A stretch of DNA of 64,000 nucleotides from Pseudomonas sp. A34-9 (GCF_029543085.1 NZ_CP119967.1:2134501-2198500), one strand, 5' to 3'. Numbered from the stretch's first letter, positions 37,416 through 46,564 are shown. The notes: generated by a model from the letters alone, not told the origin. A program made the numbers and translations.

Positions 37416-37450
37416 CCATTGTCCTTGCCCGCCTGCCGTCATTGGCCGAC
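37412..37450 (-). promoter_or_regulatory. Two-hairpin ANTAR (NasT) target in the nasST leader
   Basis: Minus-strand hairpin 1 (37431-37450) is GTCGGCC-AATGAC-GGCAGGC with one G/A mismatch. Hairpin 2 (37412-37423) is GAC-AATGGC-GTC, which is short. Both loops have A1 and G4, with a seven-base linker. Confidence 0.72.
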
Positions 37451-37469
37451 GCACTGATAGCCAGGAGGG

Positions 37470-37485
37470 TGCAAGGCATATGCCA
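37470..37485 (-). promoter_or_regulatory. Sigma-54 promoter of nasST
   Basis: Minus-strand TGGCATATGCCTTGCA keeps GG-N10-GC with a perfect TTGCA -12 half. The predicted start near 37459 puts the first ANTAR hairpin about nine bases into the RNA. Confidence 0.78.
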
Positions 37486-37533
37486 GTGCCAGTGATTTGC
37501 GCATGCGCCTCGCGCCGCAGGTCGATGCCCGGC

Positions 37534-37539
37534 TATAAT
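37534..37539 (+). promoter_or_regulatory. Putative -10 box of pyrD
   Basis: TATAAT in an otherwise GC-rich stretch, 37 bp before the pyrD ATG. No good -35 box is visible 17 bp upstream. It lies about 50 bp from the oppositely oriented nasST promoter. Confidence 0.5.
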
Positions 37540-37575
37540 CGCCGCCTCTTTTCGCCGCCCGAGTCATCGCCGCCC

Positions 37576-38598
37576 ATGTACACCCTGGCCCGTCAGCTGT
37601 TGTTCAAACTTTCCCCGGAAACCTCCCACGATCTGTCGCTGGATCTGATCGGCGCGGGCGGGCGTTTGGGCCTCAACGGCTTGCTGTGCAAGGCGCCGGC
37701 GAAGAAACCGGTGACGGTCATGGGCCTCGAGTTTCCGAACCCGGTGGGGCTGGCGGCGGGTCTGGACAAGAACGGCGCGGCCATCGACGGCTTCGCGCAG
37801 CTGGGTTTCGGTTTTGTCGAAATTGGTACCGTGACCCCGCGTCCGCAGCCAGGCAACCCGAAACCACGGATTTTCCGATTGCCGGAAGCCGAGGCGATCA
37901 TCAACCGCATGGGTTTCAACAACCTCGGTGTCGATAACCTGCTGGCGCGGGTCGCTGCGGCGAAATACAAGGGCGTGCTGGGCATCAACATCGGCAAGAA
38001 CTTCGACACGCCGGTCGAGCGCGCGGTCGACGACTACCTGATCTGCCTGGACAAGGTGTATGCCCACGCCAGCTACGTGACGGTCAACGTCAGCTCGCCG
38101 AACACCCCTGGCCTGCGCAGCCTGCAGTTTGGCGATTCGCTCAAGCAATTGCTCGCTGATCTGGCCACGCGCCGCGCCGAACTGGCCTTGCGTCATGGCA
38201 AACATGTGCCGTTGGCGATCAAGATCGCGCCGGACATGACCGATGAAGAAACCGCGCAGGTCGCGCAGGCGCTGATTGAAACCGGCATGGACGCGGTGAT
38301 CGCAACCAACACCACCCTGAGCCGTGTCGGCGTTGAAGGCATGGAGCATGGCGACGAGGCGGGCGGTTTGTCCGGCGCGCCGGTGCGTGAGAAGAGCACT
38401 AACACCGTGAAGGTGCTGGCGGGTGAGTTGGCTGGGCGTTTGCCGATCATTGCGGCTGGCGGCATCACTGAAGGCAAGCATGCGGCCGAGAAGATTCTTG
38501 CCGGTGCGAGCCTGGTGCAGATCTACTCGGGCTTCATCTATAAAGGCCCGGCGCTGATTCGCGAGTCGGTCGACGCGATCGCCGCCCTGCGCACATAA
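37576..38598 (+). CDS. pyrD: Dihydroorotate dehydrogenase (quinone), class 2
   Basis: This 340-residue membrane-associated flavoenzyme oxidises dihydroorotate to orotate with quinone as acceptor, in pyrimidine synthesis. The N-terminal helix ([20 protein letters not shown]) is the membrane-attachment feature of class 2 enzymes. [11 protein letters not shown] includes the catalytic Ser (about residue 176). [10 protein letters not shown] and AAGGI-type FMN-binding loops are present. The ATG at 37576 begins the conserved N-terminus. It is monocistronic, followed by a REP pair. Confidence 0.96.
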   Translation: MYTLARQLLFKLSPETSHDLSLDLIGAGGRLGLNGLLCKAPAKKPVTVMGLEFPNPVGLAAGLDKNGAAIDGFAQLGFGFVEIGTVTPRPQPGNPKPRIFRLPEAEAIINRMGFNNLGVDNLLARVAAAKYKGVLGINIGKNFDTPVERAVDDYLICLDKVYAHASYVTVNVSSPNTPGLRSLQFGDSLKQLLADLATRRAELALRHGKHVPLAIKIAPDMTDEETAQVAQALIETGMDAVIATNTTLSRVGVEGMEHGDEAGGLSGAPVREKSTNTVKVLAGELAGRLPIIAAGGITEGKHAAEKILAGASLVQIYSGFIYKGPALIRESVDAIAALRT

Positions 38599-38619
38599 CC
38601 CCAGGCTGACTTGGCCCAC

Positions 38620-38709
38620 GTAGGAGCTGCCGGAGGCTGCGATCTTTTGATTTTGTTTTTAAGAGTCAAAAGCAAGATCAAAAGATCGCAGCCTTCGGCA
38701 GCTCCTACA
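38620..38709. repeat. Paired REP element, GCAGCTCCTACA family, copy 5 (reversed)
   Basis: GTAGGAGCTGCCGGAGGC on the left faces GCCTTCGGCAGCTCCTAC on the right, with GATCTTTTGATT and ATCAAAAGATC between. It lies between the converging pyrD and rmf genes. Confidence 0.88.
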
Positions 38710-38727
38710 TGAGATGTATGTCAGGCA

Positions 38728-38755
38728 TAAAAAAGGGCTCCTCGAAGGAGCCCTT
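38728..38755 (-). terminator. Terminator of rmf
   Basis: On the minus strand AAGGGCTCCT-TCG-AGGAGCCCTT is a perfect ten-pair stem followed by a run of T. It lies about 85 bp after the rmf stop. Confidence 0.88.
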
Positions 38756-38838
38756 GGGCCGCAGCCCGCCGTCCGGGAAGGACGTGCATGGTAAGTCGTT
38801 ACATATTCAGATTGTCGTGTCGGAATAAATGCCCTGTG

Positions 38839-39054
38839 TCAGCCGACGGCGTGAAGTTCGTTGAGTCTGTGGATTCCCGCAGTGCCGGTCATACCGTCCC
38901 AGTTGTCGCCGCGTCCTTCTCGCCAGCCGTTGATCCAGGCTTGACGTACCGACGGTAGAGTAAATGGGCAAAGCTCACGGGATTTGCCACCAACGCCATA
39001 TTGATATCCGCGCAAAAATGCTCTTTCCAACGGATCACGCTTAAGTCTTCTCAT
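38839..39054 (-). CDS. rmf: Ribosome modulation factor
   Basis: This 71-residue basic protein binds the 30S subunit in stationary phase and drives 70S pairs into 100S dimers. The family sequence is clear: RRLKRDPLERAFLRGYQYG, CPF, and RQAWINGWREGRGDNWDG. GAGGG lies ten bases before the ATG. The leader upstream has strong hairpins (see the following gap). Confidence 0.95.
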   Translation of the reverse strand: MRRLKRDPLERAFLRGYQYGVGGKSRELCPFTLPSVRQAWINGWREGRGDNWDGMTGTAGIHRLNELHAVG

Positions 39055-39586
39055 AGGGTGTTTCCCTCACTTGTTGACTGTTTGTGTCGCGTTGACCTCA
39101 ACCGAGGTCGGGCAGAAAACCACCTGCCATGGTGCGGCTCGCTGCCGGCGTGGCGAGCCAAGGTGTTGACGCCGTTGCGACGTCAACCTGTGTTCAGTTC
39201 TAACCAATGAGTCACAGCGATGGAATGACCGTTTTGTCATAAGGACGTAACGAAAAGGATGCTATAGCGATAAGTAACGGCGTATTTTTTGAACGTTTAT
39301 TGAGCAAACCCCGGTATGATCGGCCCCGCGCTGGATGATGGGCTTAATCCTTTAGTGAGAATGACCCACGTTTGCGCTGGGGTATAAAGCGACGAAGGGT
39401 CGCTTTAAGACTTTTTGTTTCATCAACTTTTTTATCTGTCCCGGCATCTAAGCTCTTTTAACCCGAGCAGCGGGGATGGAACGGCACACCTTCGTGCCAC
39501 GCGGGCGTTCTTTTAGAAAAGCGCCTGATTGAAAACCGGATCGGCAATGCGTTGCCGATTCACTAGCCAAAGGCTCTGGAAATACC
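39055..39586. other. 532-bp gap between rmf and rlmL with several hairpins, possible small RNA
   Basis: No credible protein gene. The rmf-side third has GGCTCGC/GCGAGCC and GACCT/AGGTC stems, which would be in the rmf leader. A plus-strand stem AAAGCGAC/GTCGCTTT (39386-39406) is followed by AAGACTTTTTG and could end a short transcript starting after TATGAT (about 39316). A perfect eight-pair stem ATCGGCAA/TTGCCGAT (39540-39559) lies 27 bp before the rlmL ATG. I cannot name a known RNA family for any of it. Confidence 0.4.
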
Positions 39587-41857
39587 ATGTCCGACCGTTT
39601 CGAACTCTTCCTCACTTGCCCTAAAGGCCTTGAAGGCCTGCTCATCGAGGAAGCCGTCGGGCTTGGCCTTGAAGAAGCGCGCGAGCACACCTCCGCTGTG
39701 CGTGGCATGGCCACCATGGAAACCGCTTATCGCCTGTGCCTCTGGTCGCGTCTGGCCAACCGCGTGTTGCTGGTGCTCAAGCGTTTCCCGATGAAAGACG
39801 CTGAAGACCTCTACCACGGTGTGCTCGACATCGAATGGCAGGATCACATGCTCAGCGACGGCACCCTGGCTGTGGAATTCAGCGGCCACGGTTCAGGCAT
39901 CGACAACACCCACTTCGGTGCCCTGAAAGTCAAAGACGCCATCGTCGACAAGCTGCGCACGCCGCAGGGCGACCGCCCAAGCATCGACAAGCTCAACCCG
40001 GACCTGCGCATTCACCTGCGTCTGGATCGCGGCGAAGCGATTCTCTCCCTCGACCTGTCCGGCCACAGCCTGCACCAGCGTGGCTATCGTTTGCAGCAGG
40101 GCGCGGCACCGCTGAAGGAAAACCTTGCCGCGGCGATCCTGATCCGTTCCGGCTGGCCGCGCATTGCCGCCGAAGGTGGCGCGCTGGCTGACCCGATGTG
40201 CGGTGTCGGTACGTTCCTCGTCGAAGCGGGGATGATCGCCGCCGACATGGCGCCGAACCTGCGCCGTGAGCAGTGGGGCTTTACCGCGTGGCTCGGTCAC
40301 GTCCCGGCACTGTGGAAAAAACTCCACGAAGAAGCCGTTGAACGTGCCGCCGCCGGTCTGGCCAAGCCACCGCTGTGGATTCGCGGTTACGAAGCCGACC
40401 CACGGCTGATTCAGCCGGGCCGCAACAACGTTGAACGTGCTGGCCTGAGCGAGTGGATCAAGATCTACCAGGGCGAAGTCGCGACCTTCGAGCCGCGTCC
40501 GGATCAGAACCAGAAAGGTCTGGTCATCTGCAACCCGCCGTACGGCGAGCGTCTGGGTGACGAAGCCAGCCTGTTGTATCTCTACCAGAACCTCGGCGAG
40601 CGTCTGCGTCAGGCTTGCCTGAACTGGGAAGCGGCAGTGTTCACCGGCGCGCCGGATCTGGGCAAGCGCATGGGCATCCGCAGCCACAAACAGTATTCGT
40701 TCTGGAACGGCGCGCTGCCGTGCAAGCTGCTGTTGATCAAAGTGCTGCCGGACCAATTCGTCACCGGCGAGCGTCGCACTCCGGAACAGCGTCAGGCCGA
40801 GCGCGAGCAAGCGGCTTACGACCAGACCCCGGATGAGCCGCAAGAACGCAAGTTCAACAAGAACGGCAACCCGATCAAACCGACGCCAGCCCCGGCACCG
40901 GTGATCGAGCAGCCGCGCCTGAGCGAAGGCGGGCAGATGTTTGCCAACCGCCTGCAAAAGAACCTCAAGGCGATGGGCAAGTGGGTCAAGCGCGAAGGCA
41001 TTGATTGCTACCGCGTCTACGATGCCGACATGCCTGAATATGCGATGGCCATCGACCTGTATCACGATTGGGTGCACGTCCAGGAATACGCCGCGCCGAA
41101 GTCGATCGATCCGGAAAAAGCCTCGGCGCGCATGTTCGATGCCCTGGCAGCCATTCCGCAGGCGTTGAATGTCGACAAGAGCCGCGTGGTGGTCAAACGC
41201 CGCGAGCGCCAGAGCGGCACCAAGCAGTACGAGCGTCAGGCTGCGCAAGGCAAGTTCAATGAGGTCAGCGAGGGCGGCGTGAAGTTGCTGGTCAACCTCA
41301 CCGACTACCTCGACACCGGTCTGTTCCTCGATCATCGGCCGATGCGCATGCGCATTCAGAAGGAGGCGGCCGGCAAGCGCTTCCTCAATCTGTTCTGCTA
41401 CACCGCGACCGCCAGTGTGCACGCGGCCAAGGGCGGCGCGCGCAGCACCACCAGCGTCGACCTGTCGAAAACCTACCTCGACTGGGCGCGCCGCAACCTG
41501 TCGTTGAACGGCTTCTCCGACAAGAACCGTCTGGAGCAGGGCGATGTCATGGCGTGGCTGGAAAGCAGCCGGGACGAGTACGATCTGATCTTCATCGATC
41601 CGCCGACCTTCTCCAATTCCAAGCGCATGGAAGGCATCTTCGACGTGCAACGTGATCAGGTGCAGTTGATCGACCTGGCCATGGCTCGTCTGGCAACCGG
41701 TGGCGTGCTGTATTTCTCCAACAACTTCCGCAAGTTCCAGTTGGAAGAAAACCTCGCCGAGCGTTACGCGGTCGAGGAAATCAGCGCGCAAACCATCGAT
41801 CCGGACTTCGCCCGCAACACCAAGATTCACCGCGCCTGGAAAATCACGGCTCGTTGA
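39587..41857 (+). CDS. rlmL: Bifunctional 23S rRNA methyltransferase RlmKL
   Basis: A 756-residue fusion enzyme. The N-terminal half has a THUMP RNA-binding domain and the RlmL methyltransferase (m2G2445) with the NPPYGERLGD motif at about residue 310. The C-terminal half is RlmK (m7G2069), with IDPPTFSNSKR at about residue 672. A charged linker near residues 400-445 joins them. The start is the ATG at 39587, preceded by a hairpin-rich leader. Confidence 0.95.
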   Translation: MSDRFELFLTCPKGLEGLLIEEAVGLGLEEAREHTSAVRGMATMETAYRLCLWSRLANRVLLVLKRFPMKDAEDLYHGVLDIEWQDHMLSDGTLAVEFSGHGSGIDNTHFGALKVKDAIVDKLRTPQGDRPSIDKLNPDLRIHLRLDRGEAILSLDLSGHSLHQRGYRLQQGAAPLKENLAAAILIRSGWPRIAAEGGALADPMCGVGTFLVEAGMIAADMAPNLRREQWGFTAWLGHVPALWKKLHEEAVERAAAGLAKPPLWIRGYEADPRLIQPGRNNVERAGLSEWIKIYQGEVATFEPRPDQNQKGLVICNPPYGERLGDEASLLYLYQNLGERLRQACLNWEAAVFTGAPDLGKRMGIRSHKQYSFWNGALPCKLLLIKVLPDQFVTGERRTPEQRQAEREQAAYDQTPDEPQERKFNKNGNPIKPTPAPAPVIEQPRLSEGGQMFANRLQKNLKAMGKWVKREGIDCYRVYDADMPEYAMAIDLYHDWVHVQEYAAPKSIDPEKASARMFDALAAIPQALNVDKSRVVVKRRERQSGTKQYERQAAQGKFNEVSEGGVKLLVNLTDYLDTGLFLDHRPMRMRIQKEAAGKRFLNLFCYTATASVHAAKGGARSTTSVDLSKTYLDWARRNLSLNGFSDKNRLEQGDVMAWLESSRDEYDLIFIDPPTFSNSKRMEGIFDVQRDQVQLIDLAMARLATGGVLYFSNNFRKFQLEENLAERYAVEEISAQTIDPDFARNTKIHRAWKITAR

Positions 41858-41871
41858 CGCTTTGCAAAATT

Positions 41872-41911
41872 GGATCCACAGAGCCTTGATTTTTAAAGGC
41901 TCCGTGGATCC
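41872..41911. other. Strong hairpin after rlmL without a T-tract
   Basis: GGATCCAC-A-GAGCCTT pairs with AAAGGCTC-C-GTGGATCC, about 15 pairs with one mismatch and an AT-rich loop. It starts 14 bp after the rlmL stop. No run of T follows on either strand, so it may protect an mRNA end or act in Rho-dependent termination. Confidence 0.65.
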
Positions 41912-42002
41912 TGCCGCGCTAGCTAAATTAGTGGCTAATAGCTATAACTCACACACGGTCAATGGGGTTTTCCCGTAAATGCTGGCGTAGTGAGTTGTCC
42001 TT

Positions 42003-44384
42003 ATGTCGTTGCACCCCGTGCGCCCAAAGATTCTGGGTTTTATCAGCGAAGACGTCTCGGCCTGGCTGGTCGCGGTGCTGGTATTGCTCGCCGGCGGGAT
42101 TCTCACGGGGCTGCTCGCCTGGGCCACTCTCAATCAGTTTCAGCAACAAACCCGTCAACGTTTTCAGTTGCTGGCCAACGAACGTTACAGCCGCATCGAA
42201 GAACGCTTTCAGGATCAAGAGCAACGCCTCGACGGCCTGCGCCGCTTCTTCGCCAATTCTGAATCGGTGTCCCGCGCCGAATTCGACGGTTACACCCAAC
42301 CCTTATTAATGCGTACCCAGGCCTATTCGTTTGCCATCAAGGTCAGCGGTGCCGAGCGCGCTGCGTTCGAGCAACGGGTGCGTGACGAAGGCCTGAGTAA
42401 CTTCACCCTCCGTGAATTGAACGCGCAGGGCGAGCTGCAACTGGCGGGGGTGCGCGATCAATACGTGGCGGTGCTCTACAGTCAGACGCAAAGTCGGCTT
42501 GGCTCGCCGTTGGGTTATGACTTGCTGGCGCAACCCTTGCGCCGTGACACCCTGCAACGCGCCGACAAGCTTGGCGGGCTGGCGGTATCGCAACCGATGC
42601 ATCTGGTCAGCATCGAACCGTCCTATGCACGCGGGGTGCTGCTGGTGGCGCCGGTGAGTCGCAATGGCGAGCGGCAGTCGTTTGGCTACGTGATGGCGGT
42701 GATCAGCATGCGCCAGTTACTGGCCGACGGTTTACCGGACGCGTTCCATGACTACCTGTCGGTGCGCATTCTCGACATGTCGACCAATGATCAGCATGAA
42801 GTGTTGTTCGAGTCGACCAACGAGGCGGCACCGAGTGAGCTGTCCGCAACGCGTCTGGTGCGCATGGCCGATCATGATTATCAGGTCGATATTCTGCCGA
42901 GCGACGCGTTCGTCCAGGCCAATCACTCGTCGGTCGGCAGCGTAATCATTCTAGGTGGCTTGCTCAGTCTGCTGCTCAGCGCCTTGCTCTACGTGTTGGT
43001 CAGTCAGCGTCAGCGCGCCTTGCGCATGGTCGAGCTGCGCACGCAGGAGTTGCATGCCAGCGAACAGGAGCTGCGCGGCACCCACGGTCAGTTGCGTGGC
43101 GTGCTGAACGCGGCGACGCAAGTGGCGATCATCGCCACCGATCTGCGTGGCGTCATCAACACCTTCAACCCCGGTGCCGAACAAATGCTTGGCTACACCA
43201 GTGCCGACGTGGTTGGCCACATGACCCTGGAAAACCTGCACCTGCCCCGCGAGTTGACCGCCCGCGCCGCCGAGCTGAGTGCGCGTTACGGTAAAACCAT
43301 CCCGACCTGCCACGCGATGCTGGTCGAGGGCGGCGAAGTCGGTGGCCACGAGGCCCGCGAGTGGACGCTGGTGCGCAGCGATGGCAGTCATCTGCCCGTG
43401 AACATGCTCGCCACGCCGGTACTGGATGAGCAGGGTTTGTGGGTCGGGCATCTGGCGATCTGTATCGACATCACCGAGCGCAAGCGCGTGCACGAGGTGC
43501 TGGCGGCGCGGGATGTGTTGCTCAAGAAGCTCAGCGCACACGTACCCGGCGGCATCTATCAGTTCAAGATGGAATTCGACGGGCGCTTCAGCGTGATCTA
43601 CGCCAGCGACGGTATCCGTGAGATCTACGAACTCGAACCGGACGTGTTGCTGTTCAACGCCGAAGCGATCTTCACGCGTATTCATCCGCAAGACATTACC
43701 CGCGTACGCTCTTCGATTCGCGCCTCGGCGGACAACCTTAGTCCATGGCGCGAGGAGTATCGCGTGCAACTGCCCGAGCGCGGCCTGCGCTGGGTGCGCG
43801 GCGAAGCGACGCCGGAAGAGTTGCCGGGCGGCGGGGTGCTGTGGCACGGCTATATTTCGGATATTTCCGATCTCAAGCGAGTAGAGGAAGAATTGCGTGC
43901 TCTATCGGTGACCGACTCGCTGACAGGGATTCATAACCGCCGCTACTTTCAGGAGCGCCTGACCACCGAAATGGCCCGGGTCGAGCGCGGCGGTGGCGAA
44001 CTGTCGGTGATCATGCTCGACATCGACCACTTCAAACGCATCAACGATCAGTATGGCCATGCCGTGGGTGACCGGGTGTTGCAGGCAGTCTGTGAGCGGA
44101 TTGGTCATCGTCTGCGGCGCACCGATGTCTTCTGTCGCTTGGGTGGCGAGGAATTCATGGTGCTGTGCCCGGACATCGACGGTGAGCATGCGCACACGCT
44201 GGCGGTTGAGTTGTGGCAGGGTTTGCGCAGTACGCCGGTGGATGTGGTCGGTGTGGTGACGGCGAGTTTCGGTATCGCCAGTTGGCGACCGGGGGAGGGC
44301 GCGGATGCGCTGTTGCTCAGAGCGGATTCGGGTGTGTATATGGCAAAGCAGCGCGGGCGCGATCGTGTCGAACAGATGAGTTAG
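42003..44384 (+). CDS. Membrane diguanylate cyclase, CHASE-PAS-PAS-GGDEF
   Basis: A 793-residue sensor. Membrane helix 1 (about residues 18-41) and helix 2 (about 312-336) enclose a periplasmic CHASE domain. Two PAS domains follow (about 365-495 and 505-625), the first ending HLAICIDITERKRV and the second HGYISDISDLKRVEEEL. The GGDEF domain begins VTDSLTGIHNRRYFQERL and has the active-site variant GGEEF in RLGGEEFMVL. The RRTD motif five residues before it is an intact inhibitory site, so it should make cyclic di-GMP and be product-inhibited. There is no EAL domain. The signal is unknown. Confidence 0.92.
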   Translation: MSLHPVRPKILGFISEDVSAWLVAVLVLLAGGILTGLLAWATLNQFQQQTRQRFQLLANERYSRIEERFQDQEQRLDGLRRFFANSESVSRAEFDGYTQPLLMRTQAYSFAIKVSGAERAAFEQRVRDEGLSNFTLRELNAQGELQLAGVRDQYVAVLYSQTQSRLGSPLGYDLLAQPLRRDTLQRADKLGGLAVSQPMHLVSIEPSYARGVLLVAPVSRNGERQSFGYVMAVISMRQLLADGLPDAFHDYLSVRILDMSTNDQHEVLFESTNEAAPSELSATRLVRMADHDYQVDILPSDAFVQANHSSVGSVIILGGLLSLLLSALLYVLVSQRQRALRMVELRTQELHASEQELRGTHGQLRGVLNAATQVAIIATDLRGVINTFNPGAEQMLGYTSADVVGHMTLENLHLPRELTARAAELSARYGKTIPTCHAMLVEGGEVGGHEAREWTLVRSDGSHLPVNMLATPVLDEQGLWVGHLAICIDITERKRVHEVLAARDVLLKKLSAHVPGGIYQFKMEFDGRFSVIYASDGIREIYELEPDVLLFNAEAIFTRIHPQDITRVRSSIRASADNLSPWREEYRVQLPERGLRWVRGEATPEELPGGGVLWHGYISDISDLKRVEEELRALSVTDSLTGIHNRRYFQERLTTEMARVERGGGELSVIMLDIDHFKRINDQYGHAVGDRVLQAVCERIGHRLRRTDVFCRLGGEEFMVLCPDIDGEHAHTLAVELWQGLRSTPVDVVGVVTASFGIASWRPGEGADALLLRADSGVYMAKQRGRDRVEQMS

Positions 44385-44402
44385 ACCCTGCCACCCAACC
44401 AA

Positions 44403-44492
44403 TGTGGGAGCGAGCCTGCTCGCGAAGGCGGTGTATCAGTCAGCACATTTATTGACTGACCTGACGCCTTCGCGAGCAGGCTCGCTCCCACA
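44403..44492. repeat. Paired REP element, CTCGCTCCCACA family, copy 3 (reversed)
   Basis: TGTGGGAGCGAGCCTGCTCG on the left faces CGAGCAGGCTCGCTCCCACA on the right. It lies between the converging diguanylate cyclase and dacB genes. Confidence 0.88.
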
Positions 44493-44519
44493 GGTTTTTG
44501 TGGTGTTGCCTGAACGGCG

Positions 44520-45980
44520 TTACAGGACCGAAGCGGTCTGCGGCAGTTTCGGCTGTTTGTAGAGATCCAGCAGCACCTGATCCAGCACCGACGATGCACC
44601 GAACGGCGCCTTGTCGTTGAGGATCGCCACCACCGCCCAGGTATTGCCATTCACGTCGCGGCTGAAACCGGCAATCGCCCGCACGGTGTTCAACGTACCT
44701 GTCTTGACGTGCGCCTCACCGCGCATCGCCGTGGTTTTCAGGCGCTTGCGCATGGTGCCGTCGGTACCGGCGATCGGCAGCGAGCTGATGTACTCGGCGG
44801 CGTACGGGCTGTGCCAGGCGGCTTGCAGCATGCTCGCCATCTCGCGGGCGCTGACCCGTTCGGCGCGCGACAAGCCAGAGCCGTTCTCCATCACCAGGTG
44901 CGGCGCGGTGATGCCCTTTTTCGCCATCCACTGACGGACCACACGCTGCGCTGCCTTGGCGTCGTCGCCGTCGGCGTCATTGCGGAATTTCTGCCCAAGA
45001 CTCAGGAACAACTGCTGAGCCATGGTGTTGTTACTGTATTTATTGATGTCGCGGATGATCTCCGCCAGATCCGGCGAGTAAGCACGGGCCAGCAGCTTGG
45101 CGTTGCCCGGCGTCGAGGCCAGACGATCCTTGCCTTGAATGCTGCCACCCAGTTCTTTCCAGATTGCGCGCACGGCCCCAGCGGTGTAGGTCGCGTGGTC
45201 GAGCAGCGACAGGTAGGTTTGCGAGCTGCAGCCTTCGCCCAACTGGCCGGCCACTGTCACGGTCACGCTGCCATCGGCTTGTGGCACGGGGTTGTAGCGC
45301 ACGCCGCCGGTGCATTGCTTGGAGGGCAGCGCCTTGACGGTGTTTTCGATGCGCACGCTGGCGATTGGCGGCTCAACCGAGATCAGCACCCGGCCATTGT
45401 CGTTGCGGGCAACAAATCGCAGGGCTTTGAGGTTGACCAGCAGCGAATCCGGTTTGACCAGGAACGGCTTGTTCTCGTCATTGCCGTCATCGTTGAATTC
45501 CGGCAGCACTGGCTGCACAAAGAAGTTGCGGTCGAGGATCAAGTCGCCGGTGATTTGGGTCACGCCGTTGGCGCGCAGGTCGCGCATCAGCAGCCAGAGT
45601 TTTTCCATGTTCAGTTTCGGATCGCCGCCACCCTTGAGGTAGAGGTTGCCGTTGAGAATGCCGCCGTTGAGGTCACCGTCGGTGTAGAACTCGGTCTTCC
45701 ACTGATGGTTCGGGCCGAGCATTTCCAGCGCCGCGTAGGTGGTGACCAGTTTCATGGTCGAGGCCGGGTTGACCGACACGTCGGCGTTGAACACGGTCGG
45801 CGTGCCCGGGCCGTCGAGCGGCACCATCACCAGCGACAGCGCGCTGGGCTGCAATTTGCTCGCCTTGAGGGCTTTTTCGACGTTCGGGGTGAGGGAGGTG
45901 TTGATGGTGGCAGCAGAAACATTCAGGGCCAGTGGAAGAAGAAGGCCGGCGAGAAACAGTGGACGCAACGATTTGATCAT
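44520..45980 (-). CDS. dacB: D-alanyl-D-alanine carboxypeptidase/endopeptidase (PBP4 family, S13)
   Basis: A 486-residue periplasmic penicillin-binding protein that trims or cleaves D-Ala-containing peptidoglycan cross-links. The signal peptide is MIKSLRPLFLAGLLLPLAL with a cleavage site near VSAAT. The three active-site motifs are STMK (in NPASTMKLVTTY, about residue 67), SNN (in KYSNNTMAQQLF) and KTG (in HVKTGTLNTV). The large insertion between the first two motifs is typical of family S13. The ATG at 45978-45980 starts the signal peptide; the longer frame upstream does not look coding. Confidence 0.94.
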   Translation of the reverse strand: MIKSLRPLFLAGLLLPLALNVSAATINTSLTPNVEKALKASKLQPSALSLVMVPLDGPGTPTVFNADVSVNPASTMKLVTTYAALEMLGPNHQWKTEFYTDGDLNGGILNGNLYLKGGGDPKLNMEKLWLLMRDLRANGVTQITGDLILDRNFFVQPVLPEFNDDGNDENKPFLVKPDSLLVNLKALRFVARNDNGRVLISVEPPIASVRIENTVKALPSKQCTGGVRYNPVPQADGSVTVTVAGQLGEGCSSQTYLSLLDHATYTAGAVRAIWKELGGSIQGKDRLASTPGNAKLLARAYSPDLAEIIRDINKYSNNTMAQQLFLSLGQKFRNDADGDDAKAAQRVVRQWMAKKGITAPHLVMENGSGLSRAERVSAREMASMLQAAWHSPYAAEYISSLPIAGTDGTMRKRLKTTAMRGEAHVKTGTLNTVRAIAGFSRDVNGNTWAVVAILNDKAPFGASSVLDQVLLDLYKQPKLPQTASVL

Positions 45981-46214
45981 ATGAAATAAAACCCTACAGC
46001 CGAGGGGAAAAAAGACGAGGACATGGATGAAAAGGTCCTCAGTGGTCACGAAAGTGTCGGCATTATGCCCCAAGGTGTAAGCGATTGTGCCGTCCTCGGG
46101 GTGTCGATTCGTTGATTTTTTTACAGGCGGTCGGTCGCTGTGTCCAGAGAGGCGGGCAATCGATTGCTTAAACTGGTAAAGTGCCCGCCGTATTTACTTA
46201 AGAGGATTGTTCCA

Positions 46215-46559
46215 ATGGCGACTAACCGTTCCCAGCGTCTGCGCAAAAAACTGTGCGTTGATGAATTTCAAGAGCTGGGTTTCGAACTGAACCTGGACTT
46301 CAAAGAAGACTTGTCCGAAGAAGCCATTGACGCTTTCCTCGAAGCATTCATCAAAGAAGCCATGGAAGCCAACGGTCTGGGTTATGTTGGCGGCGACGAC
46401 TTCGGTCTGGTTTGCCTGCAGAAGCGTGGCTCGGTCAACGAAGAGCAGCGCGCTGCCGTTGAAGCCTGGCTGAAAACCCGCTCCGAGCTGACCAAGTACG
46501 AAGTCAGCCCGTTGCTGGACGTGTGGTATCCGGAAAAGCCGATCAACGCGGCTAAGTGA
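46215..46559 (+). CDS. yggL: YggL-family (DUF469) ribosome-associated protein
   Basis: A 114-residue protein. The basic N-terminus (MATNRSQRLRKKLCVDEFQE) and the acidic middle segment (DLSEEAIDAFLEAFIKEAME) are typical of YggL. YggL was reported to bind the 50S subunit, but its role is not settled. The ATG at 46215 follows AGAGGA; the longer frame to 46140 has no supporting features. Confidence 0.9.
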   Translation: MATNRSQRLRKKLCVDEFQELGFELNLDFKEDLSEEAIDAFLEAFIKEAMEANGLGYVGGDDFGLVCLQKRGSVNEEQRAAVEAWLKTRSELTKYEVSPLLDVWYPEKPINAAK

Positions 46560-46564
46560 TACTG

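Noticed and set aside
38620..38709. Repeated palindromes that could suggest a CRISPR array
   Set aside because: REP pairs occur singly at dispersed sites, without evenly spaced repeats, spacers or cas genes.
39893..41830. 645-codon open frame on the minus strand
   Set aside because: Antisense to rlmL; no domain seen.
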